This document shows positions 9,359-18,394 of a stretch of 64,000 nucleotides of DNA, piece after piece. This DNA is from Bacteroides sp. (lineage in GTDB: Bacteria; Bacteroidota; Bacteroidia; Bacteroidales; Bacteroidaceae): NCBI GenBank assembly GCA_022648295.1, contig JALCME010000015.1, positions 56,932-120,931 of the forward strand. The letters run 5' to 3'. Below the pieces are notes generated by a model. The model made no database searches. It saw nothing but the letters and a program-made list of their open reading frames with translations, and was not told the DNA's origin. The translations under genes were made by a program, and so were the position numbers. Within the stretch, counting starts at the first letter, position 1. Every line of letters starts with the position of its first letter.

Positions 9359-11140
9359 TTACCAGTTTCCAATATTCTGTATATAATGACCATTAGAAGC
9401 TGCTACCTGTTCGTAAGGAATAGGAAGATATTCATTTTTGTTGGCTGTAAAGTTAGCCTCACGATATACAGTACATTTATACTTCTCGTAAGCAAAATAC
9501 TGATTCAGCACTGTAGCTGCTTCGCCCCAGCGAACAAGATCAAAGAAGCGCTCTGACTCCATAGCCAATTCCAAACGACGTTCCATCTTAACTATTTTTA
9601 TAGCATCTTCTTTTGAATAGGACTTAGCTGTATCATAGTTCTTGCAGTACATCTTCACACCATAAATACTCTGATAGCTGCCTATCATCTGTGTACTCTG
9701 TGCTGCACGGGTACGAATTGTATTCACCAGTTTTACCGCCTCATTTGACTGACCCAATTGTGCATATGCTTCTGCACGTTCCAAAACGACGTCGGCATAA
9801 CGGAATACAATTCTATTCATAGGACTTGCCCAATATGAACCATGAATAAGATATGTGCCCAATAAAGCAGGGTCTACATTCTGTTTCAACGTTACATTGT
9901 AACCATACAATCCACCTGAACGGCTCCAGCTGGAAGATTCATCCATAATATAATTTTTGTTGAACATATATGGAAGACCTGGCATACCAACAGTAAGGAA
10001 CAATCTTGGGTCCGCATTATCGGTTGTCTTGTTATAATCGGCTTTATTGAAATTGTCAATCAAAGGCAAGCCATCAGAACCAGTACGAAAGGCATTTACC
10101 AAATTCTGAGAAGGTTTATAGAAGTCACAACCTCCATCGGTAACACCTGCAATATTAGGTACAATAAGACCATAGCTCCAGTTAAGATTTCCATAAGTAG
10201 AGCCATCATTGACAGAATATTGAATAGCCCAAATACTCTCAGGACCATTTTCGTATTGAGTCTCAGGACGGAAGTTATTGTGGATATCGCTCTCCAAACC
10301 ATAACCTGCAGATGTATAGATAGTAGGATTAGAGTATTCTATAACTTTCTTAAGATCATTTTCATTGATAGAAGTTACACTATTACTCTTGACATCATCC
10401 TGATGATAAGCTTTATATAGATAAACTTTTGTAAGGAATGCCGCACAGGCAGCCTTTGTTGGTCGTCCCTTATCTATTTGCTCTTCAGGCAAATCTTTAT
10501 ATGCCTGTTCAAGTTCATCTGCTATAATTTTCCAACCCTGATCATTTGTATATTCAGTATTCGACAGTAGAGCATACTCATCATATGAAATATCTGTACG
10601 AGTAATAAATGGAATGTTCTTATATAATCTTTTTAAAAGGAAATGTGCATAACAACGCAAAAACTTCATTTCAGCAATACGTTCACTTTTCAGAGAATAA
10701 GTATCATCACATTCATTTAATACGGCAATAGCAGTATTCACACGCGATAGTGAGTTATACAAACGCACCCACATATCATTGATATTCCAGTTTGTGGATA
10801 ACACACCTTGCTCCACCTCCAACTGATGAAACACATCACCATCATTTACAGAAGAGCCACCTTTATAAGCATCGTCAGAACGGACATCAAAATTCCACAT
10901 TGAGAAAGATGAGTTAATATCTTCTGCAGAAGTAAAAATGGCATATGCCGATATTACCACATTATTAACATAAGCTTGTTGTTTTACCTGTTCGTCACTC
11001 AATGTACCCTGTGGAATTTGATCTTCAAGGAAATCTGAGCAAGATGTCAAAGTTGATGTACCAAGGATAGTAGCTCCAACAGTAAAGTACAAAGCTATAG
11101 TCCTAACCATTTCTATATATTTAAATTTGATTGTTATCAT
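9359..11140 (-). CDS. SusD-like starch-binding-family outer-membrane lipoprotein
   Basis: Surface lipoprotein that caps the SusC transporter and binds fructan. It is 593 residues, a normal SusD length. The lipobox LTSC lies at residue 34, followed by SDFLEDQ, typical of SusD proteins. The RagB/SusD tetratricopeptide core is visible (for example MKFLRCYAHFLLKRLY), as is the C-terminal family signature with MERRLELAMESERFFDLVRWGEA. An internal ATG at 11110 would give a more usual 24-residue signal peptide and may be the real start. The gene is 34 bp downstream of susC and belongs to the same transcript. Confidence 0.95.
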   Translation of the reverse strand: MITIKFKYIEMVRTIALYFTVGATILGTSTLTSCSDFLEDQIPQGTLSDEQVKQQAYVNNVVISAYAIFTSAEDINSSFSMWNFDVRSDDAYKGGSSVNDGDVFHQLEVEQGVLSTNWNINDMWVRLYNSLSRVNTAIAVLNECDDTYSLKSERIAEMKFLRCYAHFLLKRLYKNIPFITRTDISYDEYALLSNTEYTNDQGWKIIADELEQAYKDLPEEQIDKGRPTKAACAAFLTKVYLYKAYHQDDVKSNSVTSINENDLKKVIEYSNPTIYTSAGYGLESDIHNNFRPETQYENGPESIWAIQYSVNDGSTYGNLNWSYGLIVPNIAGVTDGGCDFYKPSQNLVNAFRTGSDGLPLIDNFNKADYNKTTDNADPRLFLTVGMPGLPYMFNKNYIMDESSSWSRSGGLYGYNVTLKQNVDPALLGTYLIHGSYWASPMNRIVFRYADVVLERAEAYAQLGQSNEAVKLVNTIRTRAAQSTQMIGSYQSIYGVKMYCKNYDTAKSYSKEDAIKIVKMERRLELAMESERFFDLVRWGEAATVLNQYFAYEKYKCTVYREANFTANKNEYLPIPYEQVAASNGHYIQNIGNW

Positions 11141-11174
11141 GCTATTTCATTTAATGATTGATAATCTTCTAATT

Positions 11175-14100
11175 TCAGAAAGAAACGTTTACACCAAAAG
11201 TTACATTGACAGGTATAGGGTAACCAAAGTTTACATTCTCAGGATCCACTCCGGTAAAATTTTTGCTCTTAATTGTAAGTAGATTCTGAGCCGAAAAATA
11301 CAGGCGCAAACGCTGCATAAAGAGTTTTTTGCATATTTCACTATCAAAGTTATAACCCAATTGAATAGTGCGCAGTTTCAAATAAGAACCATTCTCGACA
11401 AAGTAAGAGGAAACACGAGTCTCATTATTGTTATTGTATGTAGAGAGAGCAGGTATATCTGAGCTTAAATTTGCAGTTGTCCAAGCACTTAGAAGGCGTG
11501 TTCCTTTGTTAAGGTTAGCTACGTTCACACCAGTCCACAAATCGGTCTCTTTTTTCAAATCAGATATCACATCCACTCCTTGAACACCTTGCCAGAACAT
11601 AGTAAAGTCAAAGTTCGCATATTGCAAATAAATATTTAAGCCATAAGTAAAATCAGGCACCGGACTATAAATCCAATCCTGATCAGCTTCAGTTATAGCA
11701 CCGTCGCCATTAAGATCTTTGAAGCGCATACGCCCCACTCCGGCACCTTCTTGAATAGCATGGTTATCAACCTCTTCTTGGCTCTTGAAAATACCATCAT
11801 ACAGATATCCTACCTGTGCACCCATTGGATGTCCGACTACACTTTTTACACCATTACCGCCAAATGTTCCTTTTGCAGCTATTGTTTCTGGAAGTTTGGT
11901 AATTTCATTACGATAAAAAGAGATATTACCCGACAAGTCATATTGGAATTTATTAACCTTTCCACGATAACCAAGGTTAAGTTCCATACCATTATTATTC
12001 ATCTTACCTGCATTTATCCACATTGACGAACCCTCACCCATCACACCAATACCATTCATCAGTACCAATATGTCTTTAGTATTCTTGTGATACCAGTCAA
12101 AACTTCCATAAAGAGAGTTGTTGAGCATAGCAAAATCAAAACCAACGTTGGTTTGAGTTGTTGATTCCCATTTTATATCATCATTACCTAATTGGTTACG
12201 CTTAAAACCACTTTGAAGAGTCTGTCCACCATTCGATCCGGTAATGTCATAACTTGTACCATAACTTTGACCACCAAAACCAGCTTCACCATAATTTGAT
12301 TCATAGAGAGTATAGCGAGCTGTATTCGAAATTTCCTGATTACCTGTCATGCCCCATGATGCACGTAACTTAAGATCATCGAGCCATGAAGATGTACCCT
12401 TGAGCCATTCTTCGTCGTTAATTCGCCATCCGGCGCTTACTGAAGGGAATGTACCATAACGATTATTCTTACCAAAACGGCTCGATCCATCACGACGTAC
12501 TGTGACGCTTGCCATATAACGATTATTATATGTATAATTCAACTTACCAAAGAATGAAACCAAAGAAAAGCCGGAACCTGCACCATAAGCCTCTGCCTTA
12601 CCTACACCCGCATTAGGCCACATATAATCAGGATTAAGCACTGCAAATCCATAACGTTTACCCGAAAATGAGGTATCATCCTGACGGTTTAACTCCATAC
12701 CAGCCATTGCATCTGCACGATGTTTGCCAAGCTCAAAATTATATATAGCAACCAAGTTCCACATCCACTTCATCCAGTGTTCCTGTTTTGCTTCTACGGC
12801 GTTGGTTGAAGAAGATACATTACCATTTGTAATAGGATAAGTAAATATACGTTGTTGTTTCTGTGCATAATCTAGACCGGCAGTAGTACGTACATTGAAA
12901 CCTTTGAATGGAGCCAAGTTCAAGAATATATCTCCGAATGCTCTCCAATAAGTATAGCGGTTATCCTTGTTGCGTTCAAGCACCTCTATAGGATTTTCAC
13001 GGTCAGAGTAACCACCTGTAAGATTTGCATACTCACCATTATTATTATAAATAGGAAAAGAAGGGTTATACTGAAGTACATTCTCCAAGAATCCTCCAGG
13101 AGCCTGCACCTCGGATGTACGGTTCAAAGTAAAATGCTCACCAATGGTAAAAATCTTACCTATCAAATTATAGTCAGAATTTATGCGGGCCGAGAAGCGT
13201 TCAAAATCGGTAGTTTTGATGATACCCATATTCTTATAATATCCTAAAGAAAAGTAGCTTGATCCACGATCTGAGCCATTGCTTACAGCAACATTATAAT
13301 TCTGAATAGATCCAGAACGGGTAGTCTGGTCAAACCAGTCTGTATCTGATGCAGGAATTATATTAGCGCTATCAAGATACTTTTGCATAGATACTTTGTT
13401 TAGTTGTGGATTACCTTGTGCATCATATCCCCAATCAAAGTGATAACCAAGATTATTGTTATTTGGATCCAAACCATCATTCACATTAGCTTGCCAATAA
13501 GCCTGTCCCCACTGCTCAGCATTGAGCACTTTCATGCGGTTAGCATAGAAAGAAGAAGCAACACTTGCATCTAAATCTATTTTTACCTTTCCATCCTTGC
13601 CCTTTTTGGTAGTAATGATAATTACACCATTGGCAGCTCTTGAGCCATATATAGATGCTGATGCAGCATCTTTAAGAACCTGAATAGACTCAATATCATT
13701 ACCATTCAACTCATGCATTCCGGATTTGGTAGGTACACCATCCACAATATATAATGGATCATTATCATTCAATGTTCCGATACCGCGAATACGAACTGTT
13801 GCGTTTCCAGATGGAGAACCATCGGCAGTAATATTCATACCAGGCACACGTCCTTGAAGTGCTTTCATTGGATTGTTCTCATTCTGTTTTTGAAGTTCTT
13901 TTACACTAACCACACCAACAGCACCTGTAAGGTCGGCCTTGCGCTGAGTAGTATAGCCCGTAACTACAACCTCTTCAATCATCTTGGCATCCTCTTCCAT
14001 AATAACTTTCAGATTGGATTTAGCTTCCAATGAAAGAGTTTTATAACCAATGTACGAGATAACTAAAATTGATTTCTTAGGTGCATTTAGTGAAAACTTA

Positions 14101-14279
14101 CCATCAAAATCAGTGATAGTGCCATTGGTAGTGCCTTGTTGTACAATAGAAGCACCAATAATTGGCTCATTATCAGCTTTTGAAATGACCGAGCCTTGAA
14201 TTTGGATTTGTTGCGCCATGGCTGTCAACCCAAAGACAAACAGGAGAAATCCTATTAGAGAAACTCTTGCATTTTTCAT
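11175..14279 (-). CDS. SusC-like TonB-dependent outer-membrane transporter
   Basis: Outer-membrane fructo-oligosaccharide importer, 1034 residues. In order it shows a signal peptide ending at TAMAQ, a carboxypeptidase-D regulatory-like domain (residues 25-95), the TonB box region EEVVVTGYTTQRK, a plug domain with RIRGIGTLNDNDPLYIVDG and SASIYGSRAANGVI, then a beta barrel ending in an aromatic residue (VNVSF). It is first in the catabolic operon, directly behind a recognisable promoter, and pairs with the SusD protein encoded next. Its substrate is inferred from the two GH32 enzymes and the fructose-specific downstream genes. Confidence 0.96.
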   Translation of the reverse strand: MKNARVSLIGFLLFVFGLTAMAQQIQIQGSVISKADNEPIIGASIVQQGTTNGTITDFDGKFSLNAPKKSILVISYIGYKTLSLEAKSNLKVIMEEDAKMIEEVVVTGYTTQRKADLTGAVGVVSVKELQKQNENNPMKALQGRVPGMNITADGSPSGNATVRIRGIGTLNDNDPLYIVDGVPTKSGMHELNGNDIESIQVLKDAASASIYGSRAANGVIIITTKKGKDGKVKIDLDASVASSFYANRMKVLNAEQWGQAYWQANVNDGLDPNNNNLGYHFDWGYDAQGNPQLNKVSMQKYLDSANIIPASDTDWFDQTTRSGSIQNYNVAVSNGSDRGSSYFSLGYYKNMGIIKTTDFERFSARINSDYNLIGKIFTIGEHFTLNRTSEVQAPGGFLENVLQYNPSFPIYNNNGEYANLTGGYSDRENPIEVLERNKDNRYTYWRAFGDIFLNLAPFKGFNVRTTAGLDYAQKQQRIFTYPITNGNVSSSTNAVEAKQEHWMKWMWNLVAIYNFELGKHRADAMAGMELNRQDDTSFSGKRYGFAVLNPDYMWPNAGVGKAEAYGAGSGFSLVSFFGKLNYTYNNRYMASVTVRRDGSSRFGKNNRYGTFPSVSAGWRINDEEWLKGTSSWLDDLKLRASWGMTGNQEISNTARYTLYESNYGEAGFGGQSYGTSYDITGSNGGQTLQSGFKRNQLGNDDIKWESTTQTNVGFDFAMLNNSLYGSFDWYHKNTKDILVLMNGIGVMGEGSSMWINAGKMNNNGMELNLGYRGKVNKFQYDLSGNISFYRNEITKLPETIAAKGTFGGNGVKSVVGHPMGAQVGYLYDGIFKSQEEVDNHAIQEGAGVGRMRFKDLNGDGAITEADQDWIYSPVPDFTYGLNIYLQYANFDFTMFWQGVQGVDVISDLKKETDLWTGVNVANLNKGTRLLSAWTTANLSSDIPALSTYNNNNETRVSSYFVENGSYLKLRTIQLGYNFDSEICKKLFMQRLRLYFSAQNLLTIKSKNFTGVDPENVNFGYPIPVNVTFGVNVSF

Positions 14280-14312
14280 TTGTATTAATTTAATGTTTGA
14301 AATATTATGCTG

Positions 14313-14336
14313 CGAAGATAAATGAAATAAAACAAG
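14313..14336 (-). promoter_or_regulatory. Promoter of the fructan operon
   Basis: On the minus strand TATCTTCG (14320 down to 14313) is a one-base variant of the Bacteroidota -7 box TAnnTTTG. A TTGT lies at the -33 distance. The promoter is about 35 bp upstream of the susC start codon, leaving a short leader. Confidence 0.6.
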
Positions 14337-14373
14337 TGAATTATAAGTATTATTTCAAGTTTCTATGAATTAT

Positions 14374-14407
14374 GTTACATGTAACCAATTTACTATACCG
14401 ATGTAAC
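14374..14407. promoter_or_regulatory. Candidate activator site for the hybrid sensor
   Basis: A perfect 12-bp palindrome GTTACATGTAAC (14374-14385) is followed by another ATGTAAC at 14401-14407. The two direct ATGTAAC copies start exactly 22 bp apart, two helical turns, and lie about 60-90 bp upstream of the predicted transcription start of susC. This is where an AraC-type activator would bind. The link to the sensor is inference. Confidence 0.4.
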
Positions 14408-14577
14408 ATTTATCATATACAGCATACATACGATGTTGCTAATATGCATTATAATAATTAGTCGTCTCTTAAGAAACGATTTATAAACTGATAGTCAGAA
14501 ATATACTAACAGATATGTTTCAATAAATCTACGAGTCATTATATCTTTGAGCATATAAACGTGCAGATTTTTATGTT

Positions 14578-14760
14578 TTGAGCTCAGACAGAGCCCATAC
14601 CGCCACTGTCATGAAGAATGGCCATATACGTGTTGAGAGTCATTATTACAGTGTTCTCTGCAAATACATAGGAAAGAAAGTCAAAGCTTTGTATAATACC
14701 AGAGAGATAGAAGTTCCTCTATTACGAGAAAATAGCTCTTGCCGCAAATATAAGATATAA
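14578..14760 (+). pseudogene. IS21-family istA transposase remnant (C-terminal tail)
   Basis: An open stretch of about 60 codons ending in TAA reads like the end of the Mu-type domain of IstA: TVMKNGHIRVESHYYSV and KYIGKKVKALYNT are typical of the family's C-terminal beta-barrel domain. The catalytic DDE region and the start are missing, so this is a relic. The first codon (TTG) has no significance. No istB follows on this strand. The relic marks the left edge of the acquired island. Confidence 0.72.
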
Positions 14761-14795
14761 AACGCACTGCTTGGAATAAGCATCCATAGGCATAT

Positions 14796-15419
14796 CTATG
14801 GTGATTTATCACTATCAGTGACATCCTTATTTGCCACATCTAAGTGTTCTAACATGTTAAAATCCATCTCTATATTCAGCTTACCACTGGTCACTTTTGG
14901 GTTCTTCATTAGTGATGAAACCTCTGTATTGGCAAACCACATCTTGAACGTTGACAGCACGAACTGCGCTGTTAAAGCAGGTTCTACACCATATTGATTG
15001 GCGATGTTCCAACTGAAATTCTTCAAATCCCCCTATGTAAGCGTTCTCTTTTTGAGGATATGAATACTTACAGCAGGCAACACTGCACGCAGTGTTACAA
15101 ACATCTTGACACATTCATTCAGTTGGAAGAGTTCTTCATCCGTGAAATCAAACTTCATGAATGTACTACGAGTATATAAAAGGATCTTTTCAAGCTTTTC
15201 GGCATCTGCCTTCTCCTTTGCTGCCTTCATTGCCTCACGTTCTATCTTGCAGGTTGCCATAAACTGCTCCAAATTCATCTGAGCATTCTTCAGTTCATTA
15301 GAGCTATTCATTCCTTGAACATCAGACGCCACCTCTTCCCTCTCTTCCGATTTAACTTCAGGAAGAGGATGTTCGGCTATGTATCTGTCAATGGCTTGCA
15401 TCTCAATACGTGGTAACAT
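14796..15419 (-). pseudogene. Helical hypothetical protein split by an in-frame TAG
   Basis: From the ATG at 15419 (MLPRIEMQAIDRY) the frame runs 128 codons to a TAG at 15035-15033, then continues open in the same frame (GDLKNFSWNIANQYGVEP) to a second stop at 14796. Without the TAG the product would be about 207 residues. The first part is rich in charged helix (residues 30-90, likely coiled coil). A single CAG-to-TAG change (Gln to stop) would explain the break. I do not recognise the family. The gene follows the small membrane protein by 1 bp and is the last gene of the island operon. Readthrough or a sequencing error are alternatives to true decay. Confidence 0.62.
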
Positions 15420-15420
15420 C

Positions 15421-15651
15421 TTAATTTTTATAAACATCGACATATTTGTTTGTAACAAACCCTGCTATTCTAAAGCATAAGCGCAGGAAACAATACAAAG
15501 ACGCAAAGATTGCAATGGCAATAGCAGCACATGGTATGTACCCCCAATGATTGGCAATACAGATGTCCATTGACTTGAGAATGGCAAGTAAGGCAAACAA
15601 CGCCTCCAAAGCATATATGAACCATTTGTTAACTGTAGTCATACTATTCAT
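15421..15651 (-). CDS. Small membrane protein of the island operon
   Basis: 76 residues with two hydrophobic segments (about residues 10-28 and 35-62) and a basic C-terminus. Its ATG overlaps the end of the AlbA_2 gene by 8 bp, so it is probably translated by coupling; a second in-frame ATG three codons later is also possible. It resembles no family I can name. Its placement within the operon suggests co-expression with the restriction genes, but it may be a passenger. Confidence 0.6.
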   Translation of the reverse strand: MNSMTTVNKWFIYALEALFALLAILKSMDICIANHWGYIPCAAIAIAIFASLYCFLRLCFRIAGFVTNKYVDVYKN

Positions 15652-17182
15652 CTGTCTTTATTATCCATTTACCTTCTTTGCGTCCACCTTCACGAGATAG
15701 AATACCTAACTTTTTCAATTGAGCAAGATCTGTCTCAATCGTCCTATCCGAAACAGAAACCTTTTCCGAAGTCTTTTCCGAAATCTTTTCCGAAATCGCT
15801 TTTGCGGATAAGGAAGCATCAGCAGCTAACGCTTCTAAGACTAAGCGCTGTCGGTCAGATATTTTCTTTAAGACATCCTTTGGGACATTCTTTAGGACAT
15901 CGTTTTCCTTTGGGTCATTCTTTGGGTTATCACCGATATTCTCTATATGCAAAATCAACTTTACCTGCATCAAGTCAGGCTGTTCTATCAACTCTGGTTT
16001 CAACCAATGCTTCTCATTCCATGCACTCAGAATGAGAGGGAAGCCAGAGCCTAAGTTCTCACCATAACCTATCATACGAAGCATAGCCTGCATTCGTTGG
16101 TTACGAGATTTCGATTCTCCACCAGCATATATCTGTTCTATCGGGAGTTTCAGCAATCCTGGGTTAGTCAACACAAACTTATCATCATACTTCTCCACTT
16201 TCAGAATACCATTGAGCATCAAGTCAGCATGGATAATGGCGTTGGTCAATGCCTCGCGCACCGCTTTATGCTGTGGTGTGTCATCCTTACGCTCCATGCC
16301 CTCCATCTTGAATGGACGAGGCAAGTCTCTTGTCAAGCGAGGCAACACCATACGCATAAAGTTAAAGAGGTTATTCTCCCATGTGCCATCATACGTCAGT
16401 CGGTCGCTGTATCGTTGTTCGCCAATAAGATCTGTCTTATCAATGTAATCCATGCGCAGATTGTCAAAGCGATCACGAATAGGCAAACCTTTACCAAACA
16501 TCAGCAGTCCTGCCATGGTCAATCCCTCAGTGCCATCCTTGCGATTCACCACATATCCGCCCAACTGCATCAGGAACTCTTTGTTATCAAGATCGTTCCA
16601 AACATGTTCTGGATTGGAAAGTCGAAACATGATGCGGTAACGTTCCAAAGTCGGCATATCAATATCATCCATGGTGTAGTACTCCAAGAACATTCGGTCG
16701 TTGCCAGCCTCGTTTGCATCACGAAGCATCATTTTCAATTCCTGTTCTGTGCAATGGTAATCACCCTCGTGATTGCGCTTGTAAGTGCCACGCTGTATAT
16801 TGTTATTGATATAAATAGGACGAACCGTATATTCAGCTTGTGGTACGTTCACATAAACCACATCTTTGCCATCAATCGTAACTATATCGACATCTTCATC
16901 ACGCAGAAGATTGAGGTTCACCTTTTCACGACTATGAATGGTATTCCATAAGTCCTTCTTGATTTTCACTGCATCTTCCACACCCGTAATGGTGAAACGC
17001 TTTGCATTGTCCTTCTCAGCCATGTCTTCATACACACCCAAAAGGATTGTTCCGCCATAGGTGTTGGCAAATGCTGAATAGGTCTCCCACAACGAGCCGG
17101 GCAAGTTATTTTGGGTTTTCTTACATTCCAAAGTAACACGCTCACCATCTACAAGTAGGTTATGTATATCTTGTTCGGTCAT
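15644..17182 (-). CDS. AlbA_2 (Schlafen-like) DNA/RNA-binding and ATPase-domain protein
   Basis: 512 residues. The N-terminal AlbA_2 domain (residues 1-130) shows ERVTLECKKTQNNLPGSLWETYSAFANTYGG-type sequence, i.e. the E-x-K nucleic-acid binding core and the NTxGG segment of the Schlafen AlbA_2 family. A central HATPase_c_4 domain carries HKAVREALTNAIIHADL and NPGLL. The C-terminus is a winged helix (DRTIETDLAQLKKLGIL) preceded by a low-complexity linker with repeated KNVPKDVLKK and ISEKISEKTSEK units. Such proteins are often annotated as transcriptional regulators or putative ATP-dependent DNA-binding proteins, and are frequent near restriction genes. Here it follows the DUF3800 gene by 19 bp. 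Whether it regulates the operon or acts as an effector is unknown. Confidence 0.85.
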   Translation of the reverse strand: MTEQDIHNLLVDGERVTLECKKTQNNLPGSLWETYSAFANTYGGTILLGVYEDMAEKDNAKRFTITGVEDAVKIKKDLWNTIHSREKVNLNLLRDEDVDIVTIDGKDVVYVNVPQAEYTVRPIYINNNIQRGTYKRNHEGDYHCTEQELKMMLRDANEAGNDRMFLEYYTMDDIDMPTLERYRIMFRLSNPEHVWNDLDNKEFLMQLGGYVVNRKDGTEGLTMAGLLMFGKGLPIRDRFDNLRMDYIDKTDLIGEQRYSDRLTYDGTWENNLFNFMRMVLPRLTRDLPRPFKMEGMERKDDTPQHKAVREALTNAIIHADLMLNGILKVEKYDDKFVLTNPGLLKLPIEQIYAGGESKSRNQRMQAMLRMIGYGENLGSGFPLILSAWNEKHWLKPELIEQPDLMQVKLILHIENIGDNPKNDPKENDVLKNVPKDVLKKISDRQRLVLEALAADASLSAKAISEKISEKTSEKVSVSDRTIETDLAQLKKLGILSREGGRKEGKWIIKTDE

Positions 17183-17201
17183 AATTCAATTATTTGAATG
17201 T

Positions 17202-18383
17202 TTATTTATGTTCTACTTCCTTAATAGCATTAACTACAGCCTGAAGTCCTGAAAATTCTCCTTTCTGAAGATAATCAGTATTGTCAGCAGAAGATAATTT
17301 TAATAAGTCATTACAAATTTGCAATCGATGAATCATTGGTAGTACAACACTACCAACATGTTGGTAATAATCACATATTTCTCTTTCTGTAGATGGAAGT
17401 TTATATCCTTTTGGAGAACTAGATATGATTATACCCTCATCACGCAATTTTCCAAAGACTTTGTTTCTAAAAGCTTGCTCTGACATTGGCGAATATCCGC
17501 TTCTATTTAAAGCTGACATTAATTCTTTTGTTGGTATGTATCTTCTAAGATTGTTATATTTAAAACGAAACAGAAGATAATTTAATGTAAATACCTGCCT
17601 ACGTATATCTTCATCCTCAGAAGAATCGTTTGCTTTAATAAATTCAGCTGCTTTACGATAGGCAATTAACACAATTTCTTTATTATAACTATCATCTCCT
17701 TCTAAATGCTCAAAAAGATTTTCGTCATAACTTTGAGGGAAGAACTTTATGCTCAATAATTTCTTATCCAACATTTTTTTATAATCAATGTTAGCAGGAA
17801 CTGTTTTTTTCTTATTATCCTCGTAAACATACGACAATGTACCGGCTATTAAGTCAGCTAATTGGACTGCATTTTCCGATTTACTATCTACCACATCGAA
17901 TTCTTCCTCATCAAAAAGGCTAATAGGCTGTCGGTATTCCTTTACATATTTTGTAAATTCGTCAGCGAATTCATGTTCACCTACTTTGTCTGTAATGATT
18001 CTAATATTCTGATAACTAGCTCGCAGTTCTTTGTAAATAAGTTGATTTATAAACTTATAAAATGTCTTCTTACTTTTATAAATGCCACTATCTGCAAATA
18101 AGCTTTTTTTATCAACAACAAGAGCCAATATATTAAAAGGAAGGTGTAATACACGATTCAAGATTTTTATTCTTCTTTCTTGATTTCCTTTTATACGATT
18201 GGATTTGATTTCCTCTCCAGAGAACTCCTCTTCTCTAATTATCGACAACGCATTTTTTACAGAGTCTACATCGGTCTCTTTCACCAATACTGCCACAACA
18301 ATAAACTTTGTCGAGTTTGACTTCGTAGAGAAGTTGAAACCATAAGCACCGCATTCGTCTAAATAAGCAAACATCTTATCCAT
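17202..18383 (-). CDS. DUF3800-domain protein with a winged-helix-like C-terminal extension
   Basis: 393 residues. Residues 1-215 match DUF3800: an N-terminal FAYLDECGAYG strand with conserved acidic residues, a central IITDK, and the late SENAVQLADLIAG motif. The family has an RNase-H-like fold with acidic residues, so nuclease activity is suspected, but I know of no settled function. Residues 215-393 are extra; the segment MSEQAFRNKVFGKLRDEGIIISSSPKGYKL looks like a winged helix, followed by a helical tail. DUF3800 genes are common in defence islands. This one lies 11 bp downstream of res. Confidence 0.83.
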   Translation of the reverse strand: MDKMFAYLDECGAYGFNFSTKSNSTKFIVVAVLVKETDVDSVKNALSIIREEEFSGEEIKSNRIKGNQERRIKILNRVLHLPFNILALVVDKKSLFADSGIYKSKKTFYKFINQLIYKELRASYQNIRIITDKVGEHEFADEFTKYVKEYRQPISLFDEEEFDVVDSKSENAVQLADLIAGTLSYVYEDNKKKTVPANIDYKKMLDKKLLSIKFFPQSYDENLFEHLEGDDSYNKEIVLIAYRKAAEFIKANDSSEDEDIRRQVFTLNYLLFRFKYNNLRRYIPTKELMSALNRSGYSPMSEQAFRNKVFGKLRDEGIIISSSPKGYKLPSTEREICDYYQHVGSVVLPMIHRLQICNDLLKLSSADNTDYLQKGEFSGLQAVVNAIKEVEHK

Positions 18384-18394
18384 AATAATTCACT

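Noticed and set aside
16097..16951. Plus-strand 284-codon open frame
   Set aside because: It is antisense to the AlbA_2 gene, which shows coherent domains; the antisense product has no family resemblance.
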